Shown: positions 1 through 11,745 of the stretch, piece by piece
Layout: each line of letters starts with the position of its first letter
Numbering within the stretch: the stretch's first letter is position 1
NCBI GenBank assembly: GCA_030549495.1
Contig: JAUIRK010000757.1
Location: 1-64,000, forward strand
Direction of reading: 5' to 3'
DNA length: 64,000 nucleotides
From: Nectonema munidae
Lineage: Eukaryota; Nematomorpha; Nectonematoida; Nectonematidae
The notes under the pieces: generated by a model
Told to the model about the DNA's origin: nothing
Database searches by the model: none
The model's input: only the letters and a program-made list of their open reading frames with translations
Made by a program: the position numbers and the translations under genes

Positions 1-1073
1 TATATATATATAATCATTCTAATTTAAAATCATGCTGTTCCATACCTCTGAATGAGTTAGTTACAAGTAAAGTATGTTTTTCAAAAAAACTTTTTGTTCC
101 TTTTTTTCCAATCATATATCATTCTTTTATTTTATTTATGCAGATCTTGGTACGAAAACCACAAGCACATATTCCCTGCATCCAGATGGGAAACGTATGA
201 TCCAAACAAAAAACACAAGTGATTTTTTTTGGATCATGAACAAAAACGGAAGTAAGAAAGGGAAAAGTGATGAATACATTTATTTGAAAAATAAATTAAT
301 TTTTATTAAAGGACATATCTTGTGTGATTTAAAAAAAACGTTAGATGAGAGACAAATGTGGAAGGCAGTCATTTCTTTGTTCCGTTCTTTTTTGCTTTGA
401 GAATGTAGCAACCGTTCAACAGGGGGTTGATGCAACAACTTGACAAACAAAATAGCAGTAGCAACTCCCTCACGAAAAGATTCATCTAAGTGCATATTTC
501 AATGATGTAATACAAAGTAAAAAAGGATTCGTAAAGACGAGTGAGTTTATTTTTTATAACCCATATGGTATCTTCGAATCTGATTCGAAAAAGGCAGATG
601 CTGATTAGTAGTAATTTTTTTAGAAATCGCTTAGTTTTACAAAATAAAATTCTAAAATCATAAACCTTTTTTACTTAATTCTAGCCCCTAGTGAACATAT
701 CTTTTTAAAGAAATAGAAATAGTAGATAGCATTCTTATTACATTATATTAGATCTATAGGTCCAAATATGCACAAAAGTAAACAATATATTCATAAATAT
801 TTTGTTATAAATGTTTCAATTGAATTCTTGTGATTTTAGGTTTATTTTTTAAATTTGAAATTCAGTTTAAAGATGTGTAGGATTAGGTTCTAGTTTTACG
901 ATGTTTTTTAGAATGATCTTCTTTTATGCTCTTGAATATTTTAGGGCCGACTCACTAATTTCTTGATTGTGTATATATAATAGTAATGAGGGCATGTTTT
1001 TTGGTTAGAACAAACTTCATCACCGCTCACTTCATCACTCGACTCATCATCATTGAATTTCATCCTACGGACT
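1..1073. other. AT-rich DNA, nothing recognised
   Basis: The window opens in a short (TA)n run. Short open frames exist on both strands, but none has a recognisable motif or splice context. The missing TM7 exon of the receptor to the right should lie somewhere downstream on the minus strand. I searched this stretch for an NPxxY-coding motif and did not find one. Confidence 0.4.
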
Positions 1074-1077
1074 TTAA

Positions 1078-1207
1078 CCCATTTAAGACCAAGCAAAGCA
1101 GACGATATCTAAAAAAACGCAGACGATGTATATTCAAAGTCATTAAAAAAAGCAGACGAAGATGAAATTATTTATGTTCCAAAATAGGAACATTGGTCGT
1201 AAATGGG
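1078..1207. mobile_element. TTAA-flanked MITE, copy 1 (130 bp, piggyBac-like ends)
   Basis: The element runs CCCATTTAAGACCAAGC at the left to the reverse complement of CCCATTTACGACCAATG at the right. It is flanked on both sides by TTAA (1074-1077 and 1208-1211). A TTAA duplication plus ends starting CCC is the hallmark of the piggyBac superfamily. The element is too short to code and must be non-autonomous. The interior repeats the motif GCAGACGA several times. Two more copies are in the window. Confidence 0.75.
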
Positions 1208-2230
1208 TTAAAGAATGTATTATGTTCTAAAATCATTATTGTGATTAATGAACAATATTTAACTCTCAAATGATGAAAGTCTTAGTGTGATGAACAAATG
1301 AGTGGTTAAATGTCGCATGAGATCAAATCACGAATGCTGAAAAGTCATGACACCCTTTTTTCACCGTATTCAACTATGCTTCTATAGTGCTCGGACTGAT
1401 AAAATCGTAGAGAGCTTTGCTTTTCAGCTCTAAAAATATTTGAGTTGATCAAATTTCTGGATATTTAGGCCTAAATTTACCTGCAACGTATACCTGAGGT
1501 GGACTTTTATTCACAGATACACTGTAAATTCTATGACATTTTTGCTAACACTCTTTTGAAGTCAATGTTCCACTTCTTTATTTTGTTCTGAAATTTTTTT
1601 CTTACTAATAGTATATTTTATGAAATAATATTGTTCGCTTTTTTCCTTCTTTTTTGTAAAAATATAAAGAAATCAAAATTCCTTTAATAACATCATTTCC
1701 AAATCATATTATATTCTTCATGTTAGCTATCTTGTAAGTCTAGAATAGTCATTTTAGTTATACACTATATACAAACATATTGCCAAATAAAAGTTTTCAC
1801 TAAAAATTTGTATTTGAAAAGAAACAAAATTGTTCTACATTATTATGTGACTATTTTTTGTTCTGATTAAATTTTGAATTTGCTACAAATTAAGCACTAT
1901 TTGATCAGATCAATTCAATTTCAATCGAATCCTGTGGATTCACCGGTAAATATTGTCTTTTTACCAACCGCCTTGTACAAACAAATTGTTAAATAAAATT
2001 ATGTAATAAAATTTTTATGAAACAATTTGACAAAGAATTTAAACTACTAAAGTAGCAAAAATTTAGTGGGTGTAAAAGATGGATAAAAAGTTTTGCTTGA
2101 ACTTTGCAAGGAGTCTCAAAATATTAATTCATTGAAAAAGCTTCGAAATTGTCAGTTATTGACAGCAGTAGATTCCACAGTAGGCAAAATTACTTTTCAA
2201 AGTTACATTAAAATGTCAAAGCTAGTTAAG

Positions 2231-2345
2231 ATAGATATTTTATTTTGGGGAAAAAGTAAAGTTTGCTAGATACTTGGCTTTAACACCACAGCTCAGGCTT
2301 CGCTATGAGCGTTTCTTCACGATGAAAGAACCCCAGTTGGAGAAA
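2231..2345 (+). repeat. diverged fragment of tRNA-derived SINE family 1
   Basis: It shares AGATATTTTATTTT and GTAAAGTTTGCTAGAT, then CTTTAACACCACA, with the copy at 4055-4165, so the two come from one sub-family. It lacks the clear B box that the other copies carry. Confidence 0.4.
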
Positions 2346-2476
2346 AACTCGAGGCAACAGTTAGTTAAAAAAAGATGCTACCTTATTTGAATGCTAGAAG
2401 TTATACCTGTTCATTTCACTTCGCTCGGTTAACTGTTTCTAAGATCGCTAGAATGGCAATGCCACTAAAAACGTAC

Positions 2477-2640
2477 CTGATTGAATAAGGTTTCGTTGAG
2501 CAGGCAAAATATGGTAGTTGTGTAAAACGGTGTCCAGCAAATAATGAAGGAAAGAATGATGGCGAAGAATAAATTTGTCATCTTTTTTTGCGCCTTTTTC
2601 ATCACCTTGCTCTTGGTTCGATGCAGTTGAAAGTCTTCCT
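2477..2640 (-). CDS. GPCR exon 4: TM6
   Basis: After acceptor ...TTAAATTTCAG the frame completes the split codon and reads a basic loop-3 end (RTKSKVMKKAQKKM), then TM6 FFAIILSFIICWTPFY. CWTPFY is the conserved TM6 motif. The exon ends CAG|GTACGT. The longer open frame in another phase here (GRLSTASNQ...) is a shadow. Confidence 0.85.
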
Positions 2641-5600
2641 CTGAAATTTAAAGTCACAAAATACAACATTTCATCAAGATATGGACTTGGATTCAAGGAT
2701 GTCAAACTAAAATTATTTTACGGTCTGGAATAGGTAGATAAATATATCAAGAACTAAATTTTTGCTCATCAATAAATTCCATAAATCCGTAGCGATTCAC
2801 TTGGTAACGTTCATTTGTGAAAAAAATGTTGAGAAAATTTTTGCAAAAATAAATTATTGATAGAAGGTTTTGATATCTACTTCCAGAAATTTTAAAATTC
2901 TCCATGAATACCATGAAAGTTGGAAGAAGAAAAAGAATCAAAGAATAAAATTAATTTTCCATTTATTTCATTCAAATTCGTGAGATTAATTCTTAAATAG
3001 ACGAAAACCACATTGTAAATATATAAATATAATTTGTATTCTGCACATAATATACCGGCTTCTAATGAAGGTGATTTGCCTATTTAAAAGAAATTATCTT
3101 CCATTCATTCATTCCGCCCACTGGCCGTATGTTAGACACCACTCTTTAGAGTTCAGTGAGACCCATAGGATGTTGTCCATTGGTTCAACACATTGGTGTT
3201 GGGAGTAGTGAAAAATTCGATATAGAGCATATATAATATTCCGATTTATATATAAACATATGTTTTTTTGTGTCTGAATTGTTCACTGAGATTTTGAAAA
3301 TATAAAAATCCTTCAGTATGGAGTAAAAAAAGCCGAAAATCTTTCACTTTTTTTAAACTTTAATGTAAATTTGAAGTTTCTAAAAATACTTAAAAGAAAA
3401 AGAAATTCTTTTCTTTTTTTTTAAAAAGTTTAAGTTCAATAAACTCTTGATCAAAATTTTTTCATAAAGATTTTATAGTAGAAGAAAAAGGATACGGATT
3501 CTTATTTTTTGAGTTCAAATAAATACTTAATAGTGAACAATAAGTGATTAGAAAAACTTTGACTGATTGAAATTCTGACTGGTTAAAATTTCGACTAGAT
3601 GAGTTGTTCTCAACCTTTTTCACTCCATTCATCCTTTGAGCAACTTTCAAGAATCTTCTGCCTCCAAAAACTATTGAGTTTTTACTCGACCAGGAATTCT
3701 TTAGATGATGATCATATGAAATCTTAACAATCTTTAAAACGTGTTGTTCAAAGTTCTTCTATATATTATCCTATTCTGACTAAGAAATAGAAGTGTTTAA
3801 AAGTGAGAAAATATAATTTCGAGTTCAAATCTCACCATTAATATCATTGTAAAAATTTTGTAAAGCAAAAGTATATGTTTTATAATTTTTACAAGATATT
3901 TTAGGGCCTTTTAGAATTCTGTAGTAGTGATTTGAGGACGCAATGTCCCACATGTTGAGAATTACCAAAACTTGAAGGAAAGTCAGTAACTCTCAGTAAG
4001 AGGCAAAAATATTGATTATAAAAAATGATCATGATTTTACTGTCAAAACTATTTAGGAAAGATATTTTATTTTATTATGCGGGAAAGAGTAAAGTTTGCT
4101 AGATTCTTCGCTTTAACACCACAAGGTCTCGGGTTCGATTCAGCATCAAGCCTTTTTGCTCACAGTTCTCTGTCTTTTTTAATCAATTGAGTATAATGTA
4201 TTCCGTTCGCAAATCGTCTATTGGTTGAAGTTAAAGATCTTGATCTGGCCTTCCTGCGTTTGCTTCCGGATCCCAACATTCTCCCCACATCTTCCCAGTA
4301 ATAGAATAAGATTTCTGTTTACCAATAAGTAGTCCAAATGATTTAGCAATGCTGTTGTGATTTCAAAGTGAAAAACAAGAGGTGAGGATTACCTGGCTTG
4401 TTCTTTTGGCATCGCTTCACCTTAACCAAAATAATGGAGGAAAAGATGACGATGAGGGTGAGAGGAATTGCGTAGAGGGTGATCAGAGTGAAGAGATTGT
4501 AAAGTTGTAGTTGGGACTTGGAGAGAGAGTCGAAGGAGACGCACTGCATGTACGCGGGGGCGGAAGGAATCGGCTCCAAGTGGAAGAGAAAGGCCTGTCA
4601 ACAGATGATACAACTTTTAATTCGCGCTCTCTCAGGCGAAAATATAAAGGTGGGTGTGGGGCAATTTGAATTAAAAATATCATTTATTATTTATTTTTAT
4701 ACATTCTTCCTGAAGAAATTAGACACAATAAGGTAAGATTGCTATTTTACTTCATTTACACGCAAGGTTTCTAAGAAAATTCTATCTAATTTCTCATTTC
4801 GCAAATATTTGCTATCTAGCATATTAGAAGTTTGCACATTGCGTACTGTTGATGAAGAACAAAAGTCCAAAACACAGCCTTCAATGCTAAATGCTTATTT
4901 TTATAATGTTAGATGGCGTTAAAATGTATATAAAGAAATTTTGTCAAATTTAAAAAAAAATTATGCAAATTACCTATTGCAGGCGAAAAAGCAAAATGAC
5001 CTTTTCTCATTAATTTTTTAGTATAGAGCTGTTTATAAAAATAAATTGGACATTTATAAGCAAGATCAAAAGATTTTAGACAGTTTTTACTCTAGTTTGG
5101 TCTTTGATGTGAAAACTAGAAGTAGAAGACAGAAGTGACATTGTGATAGTTGGAAGACATGGAACCCTTTAAGAAGTTGATGAAATACAAGGAATTTTTG
5201 ACATAAAAAGGCATAAAAACAACTTCTCTTGTAAACAAAATTTGTGCTTTATTTTATTGACATGAATTATTTGATCTCAAATCACCTCAAATAGGGAACT
5301 AGCAAATTTTACATAAATTCCAGGAGAAAAGTCAAAAAGCCACGATTTGCTATTTGTTCAAACTTTAAAAGTTAGATTTTTTGTTTCAGTTCTTTTTACA
5401 CATATACAAATTGGCTAACATTTTGATTGATTTTAAGTTTTTTTGCAAAAATTAAAAACTATTCACGGACCCCATCATTAGACGTAGTCATGGAACCATT
5501 AGGGTCCGTGGACCCCAGGTTAAGAACCCCACTGGTCTAAGATATCAGCTTGACGGTTAATTCTTAACTTCCAACTCACAAAATCTGTCATGAAGTTTGC

Positions 5601-7798
5601 ACGAAGTAAATGAAGAAGTTCTTAAAAAAATTTTATACTTATAGAAAAAGAGTTTACTTAGAAAATTTTTGCTGTCTTTGTTAAAGCGGACGAAAATAAT
5701 ATAAAGTTGGCCTAGGTCATAGTGATTAGTATTTAGTATATACAATAAACATAAATGAAATGTATTTCCCCTTTTTTTCAAAACGCAAATGTTTAACTCA
5801 CTAGTGAAAAAGTAAACGTGGAGAAAGAAAAAAGAAGTTATTTCAGTGGAAATATTTTAGAAGTTTTTATGAACTTTAAGTCACATTACATTTTTATTTT
5901 TATTCCCAAATTTGCAACAAGTTTTTTTCTTTGAAGCAAAAGCCAAATTTTACCTCGTATAATTTTTTACTGAAATTTAAATTTGCCGGTTTTATTTAAC
6001 AAATTTGATATGAAGTGTAAAAAAGCTGGAGAGGATTTCAAACAAAAAATGATATTTAAGATAGGACTTTTTAGAACTTTATCATTTTTTCTCAATATCA
6101 GGAATATATCATGTAGCATTTTTATAAGCGTATCGATAATAATACAACGTCTCCTTCATTTTAACAGCATAGCTAACTTAAACTAAGTTTAAAATGAAAA
6201 ATTGCTTCCCCTTGTTTTATATCAAATGATAATGAATTATTCGGATTCACTCTTTTTTCATTTAAATCGAGTTGATTGATTTAATTGATCTTATTTATTT
6301 ATTTGTTCTTCAACATATTTTGACAATTTTTGAACTCGATTAAGGTTGCTAACACGTGGCTTGTACAAATTCTCGCGAGAAAGTATTTGAAGCGTGTTAT
6401 TCACTTGTACTTTTTTAAAACGAAAAGTTCTCTTCGTTTTTTCGCTCATTTATGCTAAAAAAAATTGAAAGTGACGAAATAAAAGTTTTTTGAAATGTAA
6501 ATAGGAGAACTTGTTGAACAAAGGCAATTAACGGTCAAAAAGTTTAAAACATGATAGACTGACTAACTTAGCAAAGTTGAGAACATCTCTCGATTACTAG
6601 TAAAACATATGCAACCACATGATTATTACTCGAGCAAACTCTTCCATTATCACCTACATTTTTTTAGCTGGAGAAAAAATTGTTTCTGAAGAACCAAAAT
6701 TATGATTTATGTGAACCTATGAATGATATCCTATTTTAAAATTTTTTTGATGTACTTGTTAAGAATGTCATATCTTGACTAAATTTAAATTTCTGGGCAC
6801 TTGTGGGCGAAAAAATGATCCTATTGGAGTCAAGAAACTTGTAAGGGTTTTCAAAGAGCAAAGTTGAGAGGAATGAACCTGAGGTAGAACGCACAGGAAG
6901 CTGAAGAGCCATGAGAGGAGAAGCATGCTTTTTAAGCGCTTCGCGTGATTGTGCATGCGGAATGGGTGGACGATGATGAAGTACCTGTCAATCGAAATGC
7001 ACACCAATAAGAAGCTGGAGAGGTAGAGGCCGATGCACTTGACGGATTGCAAGATCTTGCAAGAGTACTCGTCAGCTGCCCACGCAACTGTCCACTTCCA
7101 AGCAAGGTCTGTGGGAATCAGGATGCATGTTGTGATCAAGTCGGCCAAGTTCAGGTGCAGAAGCAGTTTCAATGCATACGATCTAGGACGTCTTCGCTAA
7201 ATCAGTGAGAAAGTAGGACAGATTTTTCTTTTTGTTTGACTTTAAGTGGAAATTTTTTGAAGGTAATATCAGTTGACAATATTTATTTTTTTAAACTTTG
7301 GCTTAAAAATTTTGTCTGAAAAAAAGTTTACTACACTTCCAATTGTATATGGAAGAATTGTATATAGATATCCCGGTGGGTGCTAATTTTGCAGCCCCTC
7401 AAACTGCCAATCAACAATTCAAAGCGCCAAACTTGATAATGCAGATATATAGGTAATGAAAATTGGAATAAAAAGTGTAGCAAAACATTATTAATGCAAC
7501 AAAAAATAAATTTTACTTTATATCCAATACTGCCTACAAGAGATAGAAAGTGATTATGTATGAAAATTGAAGATGAGAGGAGGAAAAAATTGAAAAATAG
7601 GAATCATACTTCACTTCTAAGCTGTTGAATCTTGATTAGGTTGAAGAGAAGGGTGAAGTTAGCGCAGGAGGACAAGAGTAGCAAGAGGAAGAGGAAAATG
7701 ATGGTGATGGTTGTGCGATAACTGTGCCTCACGTACACTATGAAGGCTTCCGAAGATTGGCGAACGCTTTCGTTAAATTCTGGCTGAAGACTTTCCAT
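2477..7798 (-). CDS. neuropeptide GPCR, GnRH/AKH/corazonin-receptor type, partial gene
   Basis: Four exons (7798-7610, 7196-6879, 4594-4393, 2640-2477) join in phase with GT-AG introns of 413, 2,284 and 1,752 bases to give about 290 residues. These cover TM1 to TM6 of a rhodopsin-family receptor. Diagnostic pieces are LNLADL in TM2, the SIDRYF (DRY-type) motif after TM3, a PQ|AFLFH junction leading into extracellular loop 2, and CWTPFY in TM6. The TM2-TM3 region and loop 2 with CVSF resemble receptors for GnRH, adipokinetic hormone, corazonin and the oxytocin/vasopressin group. I cannot choose among these from sequence alone. Such receptors sit in the plasma membrane and signal through G proteins. 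The TM7 exon with NPxxY was not found in the 2.4 kb to the left edge, so the gene either continues outside the window or is broken. Confidence 0.85.
4055..4165 (+). repeat. fragment of tRNA-derived SINE family 1
   Basis: It contains the B-box-like GGGTTCGATT and then CATCAAGCCT, as in the fuller copies at 11.6, 17.6, 18.8 and 36.7 kb. It lies in the GPCR intron between exons 3 and 4, antisense to that gene. Confidence 0.6.
4393..4594 (-). CDS. GPCR exon 3: extracellular loop 2 and TM5
   Basis: The exon starts AFLFHLE directly after the PQ of exon 2, a join typical of GnRH/AKH-type receptors. It carries the conserved loop-2 cysteine in MQCVSF, expected to bridge to the TM3 cysteine, then TM5 (LITLYAIPLTLIVIF) and the start of loop 3. 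The acceptor is ...TGTTGACAG and the donor G|GTAATC leaves phase 1. Confidence 0.88.
4595..6878 (-). other. GPCR intron 2, nothing further recognised
   Basis: This is a 2.3-kb AT-rich intron. The open frames inside it show no recognisable domain and no consistent splice context. A repeat may be present near 5460-5520 (GGACCCCATCATTAG ... GGTCCGTGGACCCC, partly self-complementary). Confidence 0.4.
6879..7196 (-). CDS. GPCR exon 2: TM2-TM4 with DRY-type motif
   Basis: The exon encodes 106 residues between a ...TGATTTAG acceptor and CAG|GTTCAT donor. It contains LNLADL (TM2), a first extracellular loop with WKWTV, the TM3 cysteine in YSCKIL, then LVCISIDRYF and TM4. SIDRYF is the DRY box that couples to G protein. 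The region is more GC-rich than its flanks, which fits coding DNA. Confidence 0.9.
7610..7798 (-). CDS. GPCR exon 1: N-terminus and TM1
   Basis: The exon starts with ATG at 7798 and gives 63 residues: a short extracellular N-terminus with an NES glycosylation sequon, then a strongly hydrophobic TM1 (TITIIFLFLLLLLSSCANF). The frame runs to a stop two codons past GAA|GTATGA, which is the donor. A TATATATA run lies about 30-40 bases upstream of the ATG and could be a TATA box; that is only a guess. Confidence 0.75.
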
Positions 7799-10700
7799 TC
7801 ACAAGACTTTGGAATCAATCAGCTTCAATATATATACGCTTGTGTGACATTGCCAAAGATTTATATTTTAAAATTTTTATTATAAAAAAATGTGAAGTAA
7901 AAATTTATAAGTTTTTTTAAATACAAATATTTTTAAATGATCATTAATTAAATAGTACTATTTTTTTTTAAAATAAACTAAAAATTAAATTTTTTATGAT
8001 CTCAAAAAATAATTTCTGGGATGTATTTTATTTGTTTAAAGTTTTTATTGCATTACGCGCAAAGAAAAATTTATTTACTTTAATCATAAGGTATTAAATA
8101 TGTTAGCAGAAAGTCTTTTGGAAGCACGAGATTTTGTCAACAACTATAAAACTTAAAACTTTCTAAGTTTTTGGAGTTGAATAATTTTAAAGATGATTTG
8201 ATGTGAACTCTCCTTATTCACCTTCTTCACTCTTTTAAATATTTTGAAAATAAAAGTAGCAGTAGTATTATTTCTAGAAGTATCTAGAAGTAGAGTTTAT
8301 TTCTTTTTTTTCCCACAGTTATCAAGTTAATTATTTAGTTAAAAAAAATTTTTTGTTGTGCTTTTATTAACATTTTAGATTTTTCGTAAGTGAAATTTTT
8401 TTATTTCCTGTTTCTTACATAATGTTAACCCTAGAAATATTTTTTTGTTATTTTCTTTTTTATCAACATTATTAGTGTTCTTTTTTCATGGAAGCGCCTC
8501 ATATGGGCCTTTTGAATTCACTATATTGAATACATGTATTGATTTATAATTCATTTTTGCTAAAAGTGTGTGTGTTTTTTTTTAAATAAATCTTCTTCTA
8601 ACTATTAATAATGTAATTTAGTAATTGGATACTTTATTAGTTATTTACCTCACATTTTAGATAATAGAGAGAAATAAAAAAAATTTTATTATGTACTATT
8701 TCAGAATAAATTTTTTTTCTCTACGTAAGGTTTCTCTTTATCACAATGTAAATCTTGGGGACGCCCATTCTCCAATTGAATCTGAAGGGGTGATTAAATT
8801 TAAATGATAAATACCTTGAAAATGAAAGAAGGAGTCTTATTTATGGCTTTCCTCTCTTCTAGAAGGGCAGGCGGCGCGCACGATCATGGATTTGTTGAAG
8901 TTTGAAAAAGTTAACTAAATTCGAAAGAAATAAAGAAGGGATGAAATGGAATGGAAAAGATGAGAAAGGATAATGACGTCGAATTTGCATAAAACTTTAG
9001 CGCAGATAAGTCATGGGAATTAAAAAAAAGCATTCTTCCTTCTTTATAGACTGACTCTTTTTGGAAGATGAGTGTGATAAGGGTATTTACTTTGTAGATA
9101 TGCTTTTAATTAGTCATATTTCGAAGATAGGAAAGAGGAGAAGGAATTTCCTCCTCTAATTTATTCATAGCTTTTTTAGTGAATTAGTTGAAGTAATGGG
9201 AAAATTTTTTAATTTAAATCACACAAACTACATTATCCATTTATTTCTTTATTTTTTATGTTCCAAGTGTAGGCAGAGACTTGTCAATCAGATTTTTAGT
9301 GCATCGTGTCTTTATTATCGCTCTCCTGCACTGAAAGACATCGATTAAGTAAATCAGTAGAGAGAGAGAGAGAGAGGGAGAGAGAACTTCATATAAATGT
9401 GATTAATATTTCTGACTTATCTCTTCTCTTTTTAATTGCTTATCATCAATTACATCGCCTCTTCCTCGAAATAAGTGGTAGAGAGGAGTGAGTCTGTGTG
9501 GAGTCTAGGAGAATCCGTGATTTATTAATCAACGCATTATCTATATTGAAATGCAAAAAGAGATTGCTCTTTTGGCGCGAATGTTTGAATTCAAGGCCTT
9601 TCTTCCTTACGCGCAGGTGTTCGAAGCGCTGACACATGACGAGCATAATAATGTGAAATGGTTAAAAATTCCCAATTCTTTTTTGAGATCTTTGCCACTA
9701 TGGTGAAAGCCTAAGATCAATGATGAGCAGTAAATTTATTTTTTCAAAATTTTAAATTAAATGATGCTAAAAAAATAGATAAGGGGTCATTCACAATTGA
9801 TGTCAATCAAAGACTGGGGGGGGGGGGGGTATCGATAAGTTGACAAATGAAGAATTTTTAAACTTTTAGTTAAAATTAAGCAAAAAAAAGATTGATTCAA
9901 ACCCCTAAAGGATTCCATTTCCATCACTGATATAAGAGTTGCTGGCCTGACCCCAGGTAGCACATTTTTATGAAAGTGATTGATTTGTTGATGAGGAGAG
10001 TGATCGCGGTCGGTAAGTTCCTTTCCTTTATCTTTCTTGATAAGATCATCTATGTTCATTTCTGAAAACATTATCTTTTCCATTAAGAAATGTGATATGT
10101 GTTGTTATGAAGAAACGAACAGCGAAATTCGCGTCGAAATAAGCGCAAACGTTAGTTAGTTACATCTGTGACCAACTGAGCTGCTGTCCATAACGCCGAA
10201 ACCTTTCATCTTGCTGTTAAACTAGACCGTGCGCGTAAAATTCGCTCATGTACATCTGGAGAACTAGCAAAAATTCGTCACGAAACTAAGAACTGAGCTC
10301 CACAGTTTTTTTCCTACCGAGAAAACACAATTAGATGATAATCTGTCTACAGAGAAGAGAAGGAATTTTTTCATTCCTAGAGCAAAAAGACAAGGATGCT
10401 TTATTGTTTGACAGGTGCTATTTCAGCGAATCATGCATCGCCACGGACGATGATCCAATAAGCTAGTGGAAACTAGAGCAAGCCATCTTTGCACAGCTAG
10501 CTAAACTTTTACATGGCTGGAAGGATATTCCGTCATGATCGATGTAACTCGTCAGATGAGCGCTTTGAACAACGGATTTTTATTTGTTGCAAAAATAAAG
10601 AAAAATACCCTAAATAATCGAATATGATATTTGTTTTACACAAACAGCGTTTCTGTGTTTAAAAACTTGCAATGAATACTTTATCAATCTAAATATTTAC

Positions 10701-10984
10701 TAATAAACAGCGGATTATTTTGGAATGAAATTTTTTTCTAATCAGAATCACAATTAAAATCATATTTTGAGAATCAGAATCAAAATCATAAATTTAGAAA
10801 TGAAAAAATCACAATCATAATCAAAAATGAAATTAAAATATCCAGAGAATCAGTATCATAAACATTATTTAAAATTGGCTCAGAGACCCCACTTAGCAAA
10901 AAATTTTTGGGATTTCCAAGTTTCAAGGAGCAAAATTTTTTTATCAGCCATAAAAAAGCTATATTGAATTTATTTGATAATAAT
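7799..10984. other. intergenic DNA with low-complexity tracts
   Basis: No gene can be supported. The stretch contains a poly(T)/poly(A)-rich part (7.9-8.7 kb), an (AG)n run near 9359-9384 and a poly(G) run of about 14 bases near 9817-9830. A decayed open-frame stretch at 10110-10560 is listed separately. Confidence 0.45.
10110..10560 (+). pseudogene. decayed open-frame stretch of unknown origin
   Basis: This stretch is less AT-rich than its flanks. Read on the plus strand with frame changes it gives coherent peptides, for example AETFHLAVKLDRARKIRSCT and later SVMIDVTRQMSALNNGFLF, broken by stops. I do not recognise the family. It looks like the remains of a transposon ORF. Confidence 0.3.
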
Positions 10985-10998
10985 TAAATATCAATATT

Positions 10999-11196
10999 GT
11001 TGTTGTTGTTGTTGTTTTATTTGACACAGCTTGTAAAATGCAAGGATTTCGAAAGCTGGCATGAGGCTTTTACAAATTTAAGATGATTAATCACAGTTTT
11101 TGTGAATTTGTTTTTTTAGCATTGGGAGCCTTGGGGATCGAACCCCTGACCTTCAACTGTTAAGCTGAGAGGTACACCCTAACAACCATGAGGCTC
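10999..11196 (-). mobile_element. tRNA-derived SINE with (AAC)n tail and perfect 14-bp target duplication
   Basis: On the minus strand the element begins GAGCCTCATGGTTGTTAGGG (A-box-like) and continues to GGGGTTCGATCCCC (B box). It then has a short body and ends in about six AAC units. It is flanked on both sides by the identical 14-mer TAAATATCAATATT (10985-10998 and 11197-11210). The acceptor stem still nearly pairs (GAGCCTC with AAGGCTC), but the anticodon loop has six bases and the T-stem is imperfect, so this is a SINE head and not a working tRNA. The perfect duplication indicates a recent target-primed insertion. Confidence 0.85.
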
Positions 11197-11589
11197 TAAA
11201 TATCAATATTAAAATTTTTTTATTTATAATGTTTTAAACTATAACTTTCCTGGGAGATTATTTACATATATAAAAACTATGAAAAAATTAATCAGACTTT
11301 TATTTGTTTAATGTATTTTTTCTTCTACCAGCATGTAAATAAAGAAGGCTATGCCAGTCTAAGTTTATCTTAGGGCCCAAAAGTAAAATTTGGGGGTGGA
11401 CTGTTTGAATGAAAAATAATGCAAATTTTTAGATCGGATATGCATGATGTAAAAAAATATTGTATAGCATTGACACTTTCTTCAATACAAGTGTATTGAT
11501 TTATTGTAGTTTTCTGTTTTAATTAAAAAATATAACTAAACTCCTATATATTTAACCAACTGAGTATATTTAGGATATGTAAATAAACG

Positions 11590-11745
11590 CGTAAGTAAGT
11601 TTGGCTGAATACGGGGTTTCGATGATTCAAGGTCTTGGATTCGATCCAGTATCAAGCCTAATCCTTTCCTCATTGTTTTATACAAGCGGCGCAATCGTGC
11701 CTTCTCGATGAAAACACCTACCTCTGTCAACTTTTATTCACACCT
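11590..11745 (+). repeat. tRNA-derived SINE family 1, copy
   Basis: The copy reads ...TCAAGGTCTTGGATTCGATC, then ATCAAGCCT, ACAAGCGGCGCAA and CCTTCTCGATGAAAACACC. The B box is at about 11637-11647. It shares this block order with the copies at 17.6, 18.8 and 36.7 kb. Confidence 0.7.

Noticed and set aside
74-400. 108-codon plus-strand frame near the left edge
   Set aside because: It has no recognisable domain, AT-driven Lys/Phe/Ser composition and no splice or promoter context.
11122-11196. Possible tRNA gene on the minus strand
   Set aside because: The anticodon loop has six bases and the T-stem does not close. It is the head of a SINE with tail and target duplication.
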